The notes below the pieces were generated by a model. The model was not told where the DNA came from and did not search any database. It saw only the letters and a program-made list of their open reading frames with translations. A DNA stretch of 64,000 bases. It comes from Allacma fusca. Its lineage: Eukaryota; Arthropoda; Collembola; Symphypleona; Sminthuridae. Positions 13,201 to 25,520 of the stretch are shown here, piece after piece. The translations under genes were made by a program, and so were the position numbers. The stretch spans positions 28,778,654-28,842,653 of the forward strand of contig OX359250.1 in assembly GCA_947179485.1 (NCBI GenBank), read 5' to 3'. How positions within the stretch are numbered: position 1 is the first letter of the stretch; each line of letters begins with the position of its first letter.

Positions 13201-14988
13201 ATTCTTCCAACACAAGATAGTGAGGGATTACGCTTGTATGAATCTTTAGTTGCCACCGGTAAATATCTCATAAGATCTCAGCCTACTGGGACGTTAGTAA
13301 AAATGCTATAATTGTTTCTGCAAAATGTAATATTAGGAGGTCGCGGTGAGCCCCGTAGTGCAGATTACTACCCTGAACCAACAGCCAGTAACAGTGGCAT
13401 TCTCCCTCATCATCGGACATCCGCAGCTTGGGTAGAGAGACCTGAGCGAGGGGGGATTCAGTTAAAATCCGGAGATTCCTCCACTGGTGATTCAATCTAC
13501 ACGAGGTCTGGTACGGGTACCGGCTCCCGGAACAGTGTAACCTCCCAACGTGGATCTACCTTCCGTGCCGCCAGCTCTTCTGTTGATGCCCAAGGTAAAC
13601 AGTCTGAGGGGGTTACAGGGGGCGCTTCCTCACAATTTTACTCATCTTCTGGATCCTCTGGTTCCTCTACAAACTACTTGAGTGGCTCAAGGTCCGGGGG
13701 AAATACTGTGATTAACCGAGCTTCCCGTGTTCCTGCCACTGGGGATTTCTTGTACAATCAAAATACAAGAACCCGGTCCATTCAGTACCCTCCGTTGAAA
13801 CGTATTGGGCAAGGGGATGGAGAGGTAAGGAGGAGAGCTTCCTAGAGAATTCTAATTTATAAGGGTCTTGTGGGTGTGAGATTTATTCATTGCCAGAGAA
13901 ATTTTAGACAGGCAATAAGAATTCTACATGTGCCAGGAAATAAATGATGGGGAGAGTGTGGTGAAGTTGAATCATAAATATTTTTCAGGTTGTTGCCCGA
14001 GTCCTTCAAGCCAGTGAGTCCGAAACTGATTCTACCAGACCTGCGACCCACACAAGTGCTCAGGCTAATTTGGGTGACACTGCTGGAGCTCAGGCTGAAT
14101 CCCGCAGAACTTATAGAGGAGGGAGAGCTCAGCGTCGTGGTCAACTGCACAGACGTCGTTATGAGCCAACCAAGTACCAACGCAAAGTAACTAACCGGAC
14201 CAAAAGGGTTAATATTTACTGTGTGATTTTTTTAATTATGTAAAGCAATCTAAAATAGTTAATTTTCTCTTGATGCAGGAGTACAGTGACGTTGCCAACG
14301 AATCGGATGAGGTCAATATTGTCAAAGCTGAAGCATGGGTTGAAGGCCAGAGAGCAACTGCAGCTCATTATGTAGCTGATGTGTCCAACTTCACTACTTC
14401 CCACCGTCACTATGAGGGCAACGGAAGACTCAGGAATGCTGATGGTATCTTCTCCGCATGGAAACCTTCCGAATGGATGGGGGGCAATGAAGCTTCCAAG
14501 TCTGCTTTCAGCTTGTCAACAACCGGAGTTGTCACTATTAGACAAACTGGACTTTACTATGTTTATGCTCAGGTAATTTAATGTCTCCTTTATTACTCAT
14601 GACCATTCATACTAGGATAGTAGTAGTGTGACAGTAGTAAGATTATAGGGATGTTAGGGTGAAAGACATTAAATGTGCGAGTGAGTTACAATTTATAATA
14701 TTCGCACCTCCCAATTTCTAGATCCATTATATTGATGACCATGACATCAACTCGTTCACTGTAAACATCAACTCCACTCCATTCTTGCAATGCACGACTA
14801 TGACGGAGACATACAACGGTGGTTCAAAATCCAACACATGTTTTACAGCTGGTGTGACACTCCTGAAGGAGAATGACAGAATCTTCATCAAGGACGTGGA
14901 GCAGAATCGCTACTCAATATTCAAGGAAGAGAAGTCATTCTTTGGTCTCATGAAATTAAACGGTGACAGTGGGGTACCCAAGGTGTAA
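10298..14988 (+). CDS. egr: TNF superfamily ligand, Eiger/EDA-like (TNF ligand 1)
   Basis: Six exons join in frame: 10298-10627, 13024-13258, 13337-13824, 13989-14186, 14279-14572 and 14722-14988, giving 603 residues. Residues 1-27 are cytoplasmic, 28-47 form a type II membrane anchor, and an acidic stretch follows. A furin motif RSKR is at 122-125, so a soluble ligand can be shed. Exon 3 (189-351) is a Ser/Gly/Thr/Arg-rich linker. Residues 388-417 are strongly basic. The TNF homology domain starts near AAHY (445) and contains HYEGNGRLRN, the strand motif GLYYVYAQIHYID, the cysteine pair C539/C555 in LQCTTM and NTCFTAGV, and the terminal FFGLMKL. These match the Eiger/EDA branch closely. Such ligands trimerise and signal through TNF receptors (Grindelwald and Wengen in flies) to JNK. 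The linker has no collagen Gly-X-Y repeats, unlike vertebrate EDA. Confidence 0.93.
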
Positions 14989-15318
14989 TCTGTCTGCTGC
15001 TGAACTTACTACTCATAGAATTAGTCAGTCTCTGTGCCAAATATGATACTAATAATTATTTTTTTGAATCGACTCAATTTGTCCCTGTTTGTCTGTTATT
15101 GGTATTAAAACAAACAGCTGATTTATGGTTGTAAGTAAATATCAAAATATGTATTTTTAAAAAAGTTAGTATTCTTAAGGTTATAAATGCGTATAATTAT
15201 TCCAAATGTTTCGTAACTACAATTAAGAAAGTACAATACATGCTGTATCTATTTGTACATCCTTGGGATTATTGCGTCAACTTCAAGCGCTCCTAGTTTC
15301 CAATCCAGCGTTATGAGC

Positions 15319-15324
15319 AATAAA
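15319..15324 (+). terminator. Polyadenylation signal, TNF ligand 1
   Basis: AATAAA lies 331 bases after the stop codon at 14988 in an AT-rich tail. It is the first perfect hexamer downstream, so it is the likely 3' end signal. A second AATAAA follows about 20 bases later. Confidence 0.55.
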
Positions 15325-15329
15325 TACAC

Positions 15330-16770
15330 GTTTTTTAACAAAATAAATGAAATTAATTTGTCCCACCGTATTTTTCCGAGACAGTATAATTACATGAGAA
15401 TGGCAAAAACATACGATTAACAACAAGGTTATTTTATTTTGACGCAAACTCGTGTACAATCACAACAAACATAAATATTACGCATAATGATGTTGACCAA
15501 CTACAAAATTATACACAGATTAACATCTTTTCTTCAATACTTCAATAAATTAAGTACATACTAGATGGTGGCGAAAACACGATTATGATATATAACAAGG
15601 TATGTGTAGTGATCATGCTTTGTATACAATCGATAAAACCTATTACAAAGAGGGTCAATATAGCTATTTGAGACTATGTTTAATATTATTTATAACTTTC
15701 GTTGCTAATAATTATTATTCACGTGGAACTCTTCATTACAAAATGGAATTGTCTGGTCATTTAAATGCTCAGAATAATACATGTCCCTAAATAGTATCCA
15801 ACATATGCATTTCTCGTCTTGCTGTGAGAATTGCAGCCATTTGTGGATACCAGGTGATTGTAAATCAAGCAAACACACAATAGGAATTCGAGAAAACACT
15901 GTTCGCCTTGCCTCAAAATAAGTGTTATTTTTAAAACTTCAAGCTAGAAAGCTTCAAAAGAATTATTTAAATAGTTGCTCAATATTTTAAGGCAGTAGGA
16001 CAATATCTGATTTTGGCAATGAATCCTGAATCCAATCCACCCAAGGAAAATTTACCGTTTACAATTACAGAGTTATGTCAAGGTATTTTAGCCAATTTTT
16101 TGCTTTAAAAGCGATTATTCGTATGAAATCACGACCTTGTGATGGTAGTCCTTCACACGGATTCCATCGGGACGGACTTCGGTACGGAAACCGTCTCATA
16201 AATAAATTGAGTTATTACATAACAAATATTTTAGAAATTATTGGAAATGAAATTGAGCTTAAACCAGTGTTCCTAGCTTACCCAATATAAATTGCTGAAC
16301 TTAAATTATTTGATCATAAATCACTAAAATGTTCAATATAATTGACCATCGTGGGAGCAGCAAAGAAACTATAACAATCGTGATTAGTTTGGTATGGTGT
16401 TCTCAGTTGTCAATAGAATAAGTATACACTTACATATATTAATAATTAGAGGTACACATATGAATGCACTTTAAGGTGCATGTTATTTAAAATCACAAAT
16501 GAAACTTCAACATCGCCACCGTCAAGGATATTATGAATACAAATAGCTTGACTGTTTCTTTGGTCATCTTTAAAAAGACCTGTACACACTATCCCGGCCT
16601 CATGTATAACTCTCCCTGGAGCAGGCACCTAATATTATTCTAACAATAAGTAGCAAAGGTCAATTCTAACAATATTAATTTAGTTTTTAGTAACCCTATT
16701 ATAAATGACTTTGCCTACTACAAAAAAGGTTTTTGATTAAATGAAACTTTTTCCATTCGGTGGAATGAAA
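15330..16770. other. Intergenic sequence between TNF ligand 1 and RNF121
   Basis: AT-rich DNA between two convergent genes. Short ORFs (15602-15790, 16075-16290 and others) have no splice context or recognisable sequence. I see no gene. Confidence 0.5.
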
Positions 16771-16776
16771 TTTATT
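16771..16776 (-). terminator. Polyadenylation signal, RNF121
   Basis: TTTATT on the plus strand is AATAAA on the coding strand, about 190 bases beyond the RNF121 stop codon. Confidence 0.5.
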
Positions 16777-16961
16777 CACCCTCCAAGTTTTTGTTATCAA
16801 TGACTTGAAATTGAATTATCATGCCATGTTGAAAATGGATGATGCAATAAGTCAAAATTCAATTTCAATTATATTTCGTTTCTACCAACATATGAAAACG
16901 ACACTCATTTACTCAAAACATCTCAGAATAAGCGCTCCTTCGCTGCAGAATGTTAGTATTT

Positions 16962-18158
<1,197 letters not shown>

Positions 18159-18162
18159 TTTT

Positions 18163-19860
18163 CTGAAATAAATCACAAAACTTCAATGAGGAGATTACGC
18201 AAAAATGCAAACTCGGCTGCATTTTCATGCCCGCCAAATAGTATTTTCATTCATATGCTGGTTTGTAGTGCTTGCATACACTTCGATTCAGAGGGGCAAG
18301 TTTCAGTGTTCAAAAGTTCTATTCAAGATGTCAAGATACTAAAACATCATCACCTTCTCCTTAATTGCAATAATATAATGCTCTACATCACACTCCTGTG
18401 TAAAATATTACCCAAAAACGGTTAAAAAGTATTGACTCCCCAACTTCTATAGCGACCGACCGTGACTTCCTTTTCCAAGAAACTCAGGAAGTGCCACTAC
18501 TATGAATGAATAAATGGCTGAACAAAGCCAAATAAGATACACCTGATGAGAAGCTAAGGTTCTAAATAAATTCAATAACCTGTCCATTCAAATTAGTCCC
18601 TCCTTGACAACAATAAGAACCATTAGTTTACAACCTTGAAGCTACAATGTTCATTGACAGGACCTCGCTAGCGAAGGATTGAAGTATACCCCATATCTGC
18701 AGTAAATACTTTCAAATAAATTGTCTAAAATAAAGCTTATTCCTTTCACTCATTTCAATACTATTCGTAGAATTTCCCTTGCAAAGCAGTAAAGGCCACC
18801 CGACCCTTCATCCCCACCACTCTTCCATTGAATCCTTCAAATAGGCCACTATCATAAAAATGAATAACAACTGTATCTAAAAAGTAAATTAAAACAATAT
18901 CATCCTAATTACACTTCCGATTCTCCCGTATCTCTTTCGAGTAGTCTCAATGACCTCTTAATATTCTCCACATAAAAAAAAACATTCATCCAGTTTCAAA
19001 ATTTAATTTCCTCCAAAAGCCCACCATCTCTTGCAACCCCTGTAAACTCAACTAAAACACGTGAACTATATGCAGAAAATTGCCTCCAGTAACTACAACC
19101 TCCAAACAATAAAAGCTCCACCGAATTACCACAATCACCCTCAGAAAAGTGAGAGAGCTTTTCCAGGAAGTTCCCTTTCCACACTGTTACTCTTCCCTAC
19201 TGAGAATTCACCAGACCAACTAAGTAAACAATGAAACCTTAAGAACCTTCCGTAATAAAAGAGAACGCACCTTTCACCCTCACCTTCTGGAGTGCTCAGG
19301 TATGCTCGTCGTTCGTCCACCTCAATATTTACTCCCAGCCGGTAGTCAATCCAAACCTCTTTCTTTCGTGGTCCACGATATGCTTCACGATCGAGTATCG
19401 GCTTTCCAAGTCTCAGTCCCTGTTCAGCCTTGTTTTCGAGATTAGTAGTGCTGAGGTTCCTCTCAGTAGACTCCTTTCAACATATTACTTCCATTTCGGA
19501 CTCAAATCTAAAATCATACAATAATAATTAATCAAACTCCCCACACTTCCTTCATCAAACACTCCTTCCAAATTTCATCAAACAATCCAACTCTTCCAAC
19601 CCATCCTTCCAACCCTCCACCACGCAATTCTTCCCCTACTCTCCCGAACAATCCCAAATTACCAAAAAACCAATAATCCCATATCAAATAATCCAACTCT
19701 CTACCATACACAATTCTTCCAATACTCTCTCCCAACCAGAATTCTTCCAACACCATCCAACTCAAACTCCCCAACATGTCACACATTAAACTCTAAAATA
19801 TTTCGAGTCCCCAACTCCTCCACTCACTCCCAATCCTTACCTTAATCACAATCTGGATCC
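18163..19860 (-). other. G-poor tract, probable 5' intron region of RNF121
   Basis: Plus-strand G is depleted through much of this interval. For example, 19561-19620 contains 27 C and no G. Read on the minus strand it is G-rich and C-poor, the pattern often seen in transcribed first introns. The RNF121 coding exon begins just inside this tract after a good acceptor (TTATTTCAG, exon from 18162), so transcription must enter from the right. The interval fits one or two 5' introns of RNF121. Confidence 0.5.
19284..19507 (-). other. Candidate upstream exon (RNF121 leader or unknown gene)
   Basis: On the minus strand an acceptor (TGTATGATTTTAG) precedes 19507 and a donor (GAAG then GTGAGG) follows 19284. 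A frame without stops runs from 19476 to a TGA at 19141, about 111 codons, with protein-like composition (for example KKEVWIDYRLGVNIEVDERR). It has no internal Met near its start. Splicing to the RNF121 exon at 18162 would put the ATG of RNF121 out of this frame, so as an RNF121 exon it would be untranslated leader. It could instead be a fragment of an unrelated gene. I do not recognise the sequence. Confidence 0.35.
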
Positions 19861-20508
19861 TTAATTACACATAAACTAATTTCACTCCGAAATTTAACAC
19901 TACAAATACTAACTGTCTCATTGAGGCCCGGACAGATTTGTGACCAAGATGTAACTCAAGTCTGAACTCTGTGAAATGCAGTGATCTGGTTACAGCACTA
20001 GAACTTTTGGTGTACTTATTTAGCTGAGTAATTTGACAAAGACTCAAATATTTTGCCGTCGGAATCAGCAGACCACGTTCCGCTCTCTATTGGTGAGAGG
20101 AAAGGCCGCAGACACACGTACACTCAAACCCTGTGTATACACTCCAGTCTCTGTCCACACACTAAAGCCCCATTTGACTTCATACACACTACTGTATGTA
20201 GTGGTCTCCGTTCGCGCCAATTCATTCAACCCTCCGTCCGTACGACTAACATAGTACGAACGTATGTGTGTTACGGTCCCCTATGTCTCTAGCACTTCCT
20301 CAAGAGCCGCTCTCTGCTCATCGCATTTAACAACATCCTAAAAGTTGAAACTGAATTGGAACTTCATAATAAACTTGCATGTACGTCCAGTTAGAGTCTC
20401 TGTCTCCCTGCATTCTGACACAAGTCAAGACAGACACATGCACTGGAGCATCCTTCCATCCGCGGACTAGTCCATCGTCAACAACTCCAGGAACAGTAGA
20501 TAATTACT

Positions 20509-23301
20509 ATGAGTCTCCTTAAAAAATCCAGTTTTGTGATTGACCCCGAGGTCAGTAAATTCCCTGGGACGCGTAGACAGGAGGGGACCCTTCGAGCACA
20601 AGGTAAATAATGTGTTTATTTAATGGATATTTGTTCGGAGATTTTTTTTTTTTTGTGAGTACTTATATTTTTTTGTGTGTAATTTTGTGGGCTTTCTTTG
20701 TGCCTTTGATGTCCCGTGGTCCTGGGTTGTGTGGACAAAGTTAATGTACAAAATTAGAGAGGAAATAATAGAGCTGTCAATGAGACTCCAACCTGGGGAA
20801 AGTAATAAATTGAGTGTCGGGGATTATTTGTTGTGTCGGGATTGATTGGAGGCTTTAGTTTGTTTATTTTGAGAGGAAGAAAGTTTGTTGATTTTTATTT
20901 AGAATGGAGTTGTTAGACAAAGTGTAGGATAATAGTAAACAAGAGTGTGGGGAAGGATTTGTTGGGGATTATGAGCTGAAAGGGAAATAATGTTTTGGGA
21001 GTAAAAGTGTATGAGGTGTGATGAGGTGTAATTATGAGTGTGCTTGGCTTTTATGTTTTAGGGCTGCTTTGAACGGAGGAATTGAATGATGGGACTGATT
21101 GGGGAATTTTGGGAATAGTATTGTTGAGGATAGTGTTGTGGATTTAGGATTTTTGAAGGAAGAAATACTACTGAGATGTTGGGGAATGAATGGAGTGTAT
21201 AGTGAGATGGATTTGTAAGAGTGTTGGAGTGAGTGAGAGGGAAGGGATTGAATGATTTCATTATGCCCCGTTGTGGATGAGATTAGTGCTGAGGTATTTT
21301 TTATGGGGTTGGAAGTCGGCAGGAGCTGCGGTTGTCTGTGGTCCATTGAGTATAAGATGGGAAATGTATGGAGGAATTGGATGATCATTTAATAACTAAG
21401 ATGGATCTGTTTTATTATTTCAGTTCACGCCTATGTAAATTTTCGGTTGCAGACGAACCATGCCGTTTTGATACTTTTTCTATTTAGTATTGTCTTGACC
21501 TTGGTTACGGCCGCTCTGTCCTGGAAAGTCCGGGATTTGGACTTGAAGAACCAAGTTTTGGAGAGTACTTTGCAAATGTTTATATGTGGGTTGGAGAAAC
21601 AGATGAAGTTGGATGAGAATTTTGCTCACCTGTGCTCAGAGCGGAACGCCAGTGGGACGGTGGTTGTAGAGGATGGGGAGGGCTATAGTATGGAATATGG
21701 GGAGCGCCCTAGGGTTAAGAGAGATCTCGGGTCGAAATTTGATACAGTAGATAATTCAACGATGCCCATGCAGTATTCTGAACAAGGGGGGAAAGTGCAC
21801 AGAAGTGGAAGGGGGATGAGAGGTAAAGTTTTAAGGGTGGGGAGAAATTTAAAAGCTTTGAAAATGAGAGTGGCTGTTTTGGAGAGAAACCTGGTTAATT
21901 TAAAGCATAGCGTCTTTCATCGCCTTGATGCCTCGGGTATTTACTTTGCTTTATTTTTGCTTAGTTTTCATATAGGTACTATATGATAATACCTGCATGT
22001 TATAGAAGCTTATGACTTTTTAATTACACTGTAGTCTATCATTCGGGACTTTATGATATTGTAAAGTAGTACGTACAAAGTGCTTGAATAATTGGGTTAG
22101 TCATTGGGTTGTGCATACGAGTTAAGATTAGTCAGTAAAAAGTAGCTAGACAAAACAGTACTACAGAATATTGAAATTACGATTAGTAATTGAAAGTCCG
22201 CCTTTAACTGACGTAATTTAAGCTAAATGATCTATTACAGTTGTACTAATTTTGAGGTTGTAAGTTATGTTGGACATAATGACATTTTTATTATATTTTG
22301 AATTACTCCAGTTACTTTAAAATGCTAAAATTAATGTGACTACTAATTTTTAGAACCCCGAGCGGCCTTTCTTTATATGAACGCGGATATACTAGAGTTA
22401 ACAAAGAAAAACGGTGAGAGTTCGCGAAATTGAATTTTTAGTAAGGCTTTTGGAGAGAAATTTTAATTTCTAACGTCGCGGTGGTTTCTTTTTAGTAGAA
22501 TTAATTGGCCCGTGGAGTCTAGCATCAAACGGAACTAGCATAGGCTTCAATGACCAGTGGCTCAATACTATAAGTATAAACTCTGATTTCTCTACTGTAA
22601 CTGTTTTAGAGAATGGAGTGTACTTCATATATGCGCAGGTAGGTGAAAGTGCGGTCCTAATATGGGACCCCCAACATGGGATTTTTTAATTTTATTTTTA
22701 AAGTTGCACGATTTCTGTAGAATTTTTTATGATGGTTAGTATTATTCCAGAAATGACTCGAGTTGGCTAGCTATTATAAGTATGCTGTATAAACGAAGTT
22801 AATACAATTACGAATTTGATTTTTACAGGTGTTGTATCACTTCGATCCCACTAAAACATCCCTTGACGAAGGGAACAATCTTGGCTTTCGTATCGCTTTG
22901 AGAAAGAATCGCTCGAAGAAAACAATTCACTTGGCTGTAAGCTTTTACAGTTTCTGTAACTAAGTGTGTTTTGTAATAATTATTGGTTAATTTGAATTTA
23001 AATTTAATATAGGAATGCGTAACTCCACCCCTACCTACGAAAGCGTACCTAACTTGTTTCACACAAGTGGCGTGGTAATTTGTGCACATGATTTTCTTAC
23101 TCATATTTTAATCATTACTAAATTCAAAAATAATTATAACATGTTTTCTTATAATTGTAATTTCTTGTAAATTGTATAATTAGGTATGTGGAACAATGGG
23201 ACGAACTATACTTGGAAAATATTCTTTTCACCCCAAATGCTTTTTCAACCATTTACAGCCAAAACTCAGCCCAGACTTTCTTTGGTATCGTCAAGCTTTA
23301 G
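20509..23301 (+). CDS. Divergent TNF superfamily ligand (TNF ligand 2), seven exons
   Basis: Seven exons join in frame: 20509-20602, 21424-21936, 22354-22413, 22496-22638, 22829-22936, 23013-23074 and 23184-23301, giving 365 residues. Residues 45-64 form a type II membrane anchor after a short basic cytoplasmic tail. A furin motif RVKR is at 128-131. A coiled-coil-like stretch with Leu/Val spacing lies near 170-200. The C-terminal TNF homology domain (about 225-365) shows GVYFIYAQVLYHF, a cysteine pair C308/C321 and the terminal FFGIVKL. These align with GLYYVYAQIHYID, C539/C555 and FFGLMKL of ligand 1. The N-terminal strands of the domain are poorly conserved. It is probably a JNK/NF-kB pathway ligand by family, with an unknown receptor. 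The structure rests on splice consensus and phase continuity across all six junctions. Confidence 0.85.
20603..21390 (+). other. C-poor, G-rich intron 1 of TNF ligand 2
   Basis: This intron is almost devoid of C on the plus strand: 21181-21240 has 27 G and no C, and 20881-20940 has 14 G and 2 C. It is the mirror image of the G-poor tract at 18.5-19.86 kb. The long minus-strand ORF here (21032-21388) is a by-product of the lack of C and is not a gene. Confidence 0.75.
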
Positions 23302-23679
23302 GAAGTTCAGTGTTTTCACTTTTTTACCCTTCATTCTTGTAATCCTCGACCCGATTCTTGGAATCGTAAAAGTTACAATTTTCTTGTTATAGCAGGCTGA
23401 TAATATCAGTCAGTTGTATTTTATAATAATTATGTTATTGTGAAGTGTCAAGGAAAAAAAGTTACGCTTGGTTATCAATTCCTGGAAAATGCAATATGCA
23501 TGTAATTTGTACGTACAAAAGCTCAATTGTACGACTGTGGTGTATACAATCAATGTTCAATTGGAATTAGTTAAATATGTAGATACTTGTATCAACACAG
23601 TTGACAGTATGAGTTCGAGATAATTTTTATATTTTTAAGCGTAAAAGCTATCAAAGGTTAGATAAAACAGTTGAATAGT

Positions 23680-23685
23680 AATAAA
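23680..23685 (+). terminator. Polyadenylation signal, TNF ligand 2 (proximal)
   Basis: AATAAA lies 379 bases after the stop codon at 23301. A second AATAAA at 24014-24019 is a distal alternative, within about 20 bases of the opposing CEP19 signal. Confidence 0.45.
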
Positions 23686-24035
23686 TTTATACCACATTCC
23701 GCCCAACTATTAGTTTTAGCCAATTGGGTGCAAAGTATATCGGAAAGTCATGTCTGTTTAGAATGAGATATTAGCATATATGTATATATATAGTAGTAGT
23801 AGTAGCCATACCCTTTCAATGGTAGTATCAAAGTATTGAAAAACTCAGTCGGGCAAAAAGTACGCCGATTATAGACTACTATTATACGCTCTCGGAAGGG
23901 AATACCCATAAGGTAGGTAAGTAAGTATAGGTATCAGAGATGCTCTTATGTGCCAAAAGCAATGACCATTATTACTGACAAAGTTGAATTATTATTGTTA
24001 CATAAAAGTTGGAAATAAAAATTATTTTAAAGTCG

Positions 24036-24041
24036 TTTATT
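24036..24041 (-). terminator. Polyadenylation signal, CEP19
   Basis: TTTATT on the plus strand gives AATAAA on the coding strand, about 150 bases past the CEP19 stop codon. It faces the distal TNF ligand 2 signal at 24014. Confidence 0.45.
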
Positions 24042-24192
24042 ATTTCTGTTTTTGCACTAGTTTATTAACTGATATGTATGCAGCGTTTCGTGTACATGAC
24101 TATTGCACATTTCATTTAACAGGCTTATGGGATGGTTGCTGCTGGTTTAAACCTTTTTAAAGCGTTGTGCCCGCTTGTAGCATTGATTTAAC

Positions 24193-24900
24193 TTACCAAA
24201 AATCGTCTTCCTCCTCATGTTCAACCGTTTCGATTTTATCTTCACTCTCTCCATCGTCCTCAGCTGCACCCTCGTCATCATCGTCCCAGCCGCTTTTTAA
24301 TTTACCTACAGCAGGAAAATCCACTTGCTTGTCATACTTGTAACCTGGGTCTGTTGGCCGCAAGCGATTTTTTTCAAACATCTCATCCATAATGAGCTTT
24401 TTCCGATTAACTTCTTCCTGTGGTAACTTGTTCAAGTCCTCATTCGGATTTATTTCATACTCACTGTGAACTTTTACGGCGGCTTCATCTGCAATAATAA
24501 CCAATGATTCATCCCCCTATTAATTAAATAATGTGAAAGCCCACAGATTTCATATTCAGTTAAACAAAATTATTTAACCTGGATTCAAGCCCTTGATAAT
24601 TTCCTGAATGATTTTGAGCATTTTCTCAATGACGATCGGAGGAACACTGCTCAAATATTCCTCATGGCGTAATCTGACACTATGAGCGAATCTTTCCACG
24701 TTAGATTTGTCCGTGAATTTTCGCAATGGAATTTTTCTTTTTCTTTTCTTACTCTTTTGATCTTCTCCCAATTTTTCGTAGATCAGAACTAAACTAGGTG
24801 GATCAGAAATTATTCCAAGCGTCACAGGGGTTACTACTTGATCTGGCAAAGATATTTCGGAATGTGTGTTCGTAGTCTCTAAGGTTGATGGATCAGCCAT
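24193..24900 (-). CDS. CEP19: CEP19 centrosomal/ciliary protein
   Basis: Exon 1 is 24900-24579 and exon 2 is 24488-24193, joined in phase 1, giving 205 residues. The acceptor TTATTATTGCAG was chosen over a nearer AG because only it keeps the frame. Family blocks are clear: PPSLVLIYEK near the start, a KKRKRKIPLRKF segment, then NPNEDLNKLPQEE, IMDEMFEKN, YDKQVDFP and SGWDDDD, in the order seen in human CEP19. The N-terminal 35 residues extend beyond the human protein. CEP19 sits at the mother centriole/ciliary base and recruits RABL2 for ciliary entry of IFT trains. The tail is highly acidic. The stop lies in TTTTTGGTAAGT, so the codon overlaps a strong splice donor and the true 3' end may be spliced. 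A good acceptor before 24959 indicates a 5' untranslated exon. Confidence 0.93.
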
Positions 24901-25460
24901 ATTCGAAAATAATTTTCACTGTAGTCAAATCCCCTCCGTAAAGTATCTTCCAAATAGTTCTGAAATAGTTGAAAATGTAGTTAGTACTTAAGCATAATCC
25001 AACAACTCTAAAATTCACAAATCTTATATATCATTCCTTCACCATTACGCAACATACACAAAAATAAGAACCACAATGGTAAAATTTTTAAAACTCGTAA
25101 TCCAAAAATAATTGAATTTAAAACATTCCTTTTACATTTCTATACTAACTTTGTTCCAACCACATATTACTTTTGGACGAAATAGAAGGTGGAAGAATTT
25201 ATTTAGGACGGCTTCCTTCCTTGTGGGAACAAAAAATGATTACAAATGATAGATAAATTGTAACGCGTTAGGATCAAATCACTTAATAATTGCAGCAAAT
25301 GTTATTTGAGGGAGTATTAATTGAGGTAATTATTTCAAAATAATTTTTTATTTATTGGAGGGACTTGCCCCAAATAAACGAGCAGTAAGTTTGTTCTATC
25401 TTATTTCCATCAAATATACAATCCACAAATGAGTCCACTTCACCCATACGAAAAACTTAC

Positions 25461-25520
25461 TGGAAGTAATCAATAAATTCTGGGTACACGTGTCGTCACC
25501 TATTGAGGGAAATCCGCTTT
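25461..25520 (-). other. Possible CEP19 5' untranslated exon
   Basis: On the minus strand TTCCA is followed by the donor GTAAGTTTTT, with the exon ending at 25461. The matching acceptor TATTTCAG precedes 24959, 59 bases before the CEP19 start. The right-hand edge given is arbitrary because I cannot locate a start site. Confidence 0.35.

Noticed and set aside
19532..19786. 84-codon minus-strand ORF rich in Gly, Leu and Trp
   Set aside because: Same cause: the plus strand is G-poor here, so the reverse reading is Gly/Trp/Val-biased low-complexity sequence.
21032..21388. 118-codon minus-strand ORF with Ser/Pro/His-rich product
   Set aside because: It lies in the C-poor intron of TNF ligand 2; the lack of C biases codons and removes stops, so the frame is an artefact.
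22823..23104. 93-codon minus-strand ORF over TNF ligand 2 exons 5 and 6
   Set aside because: The plus strand has two well-bounded exons here that continue a TNF domain in phase; the antisense frame has no motif.
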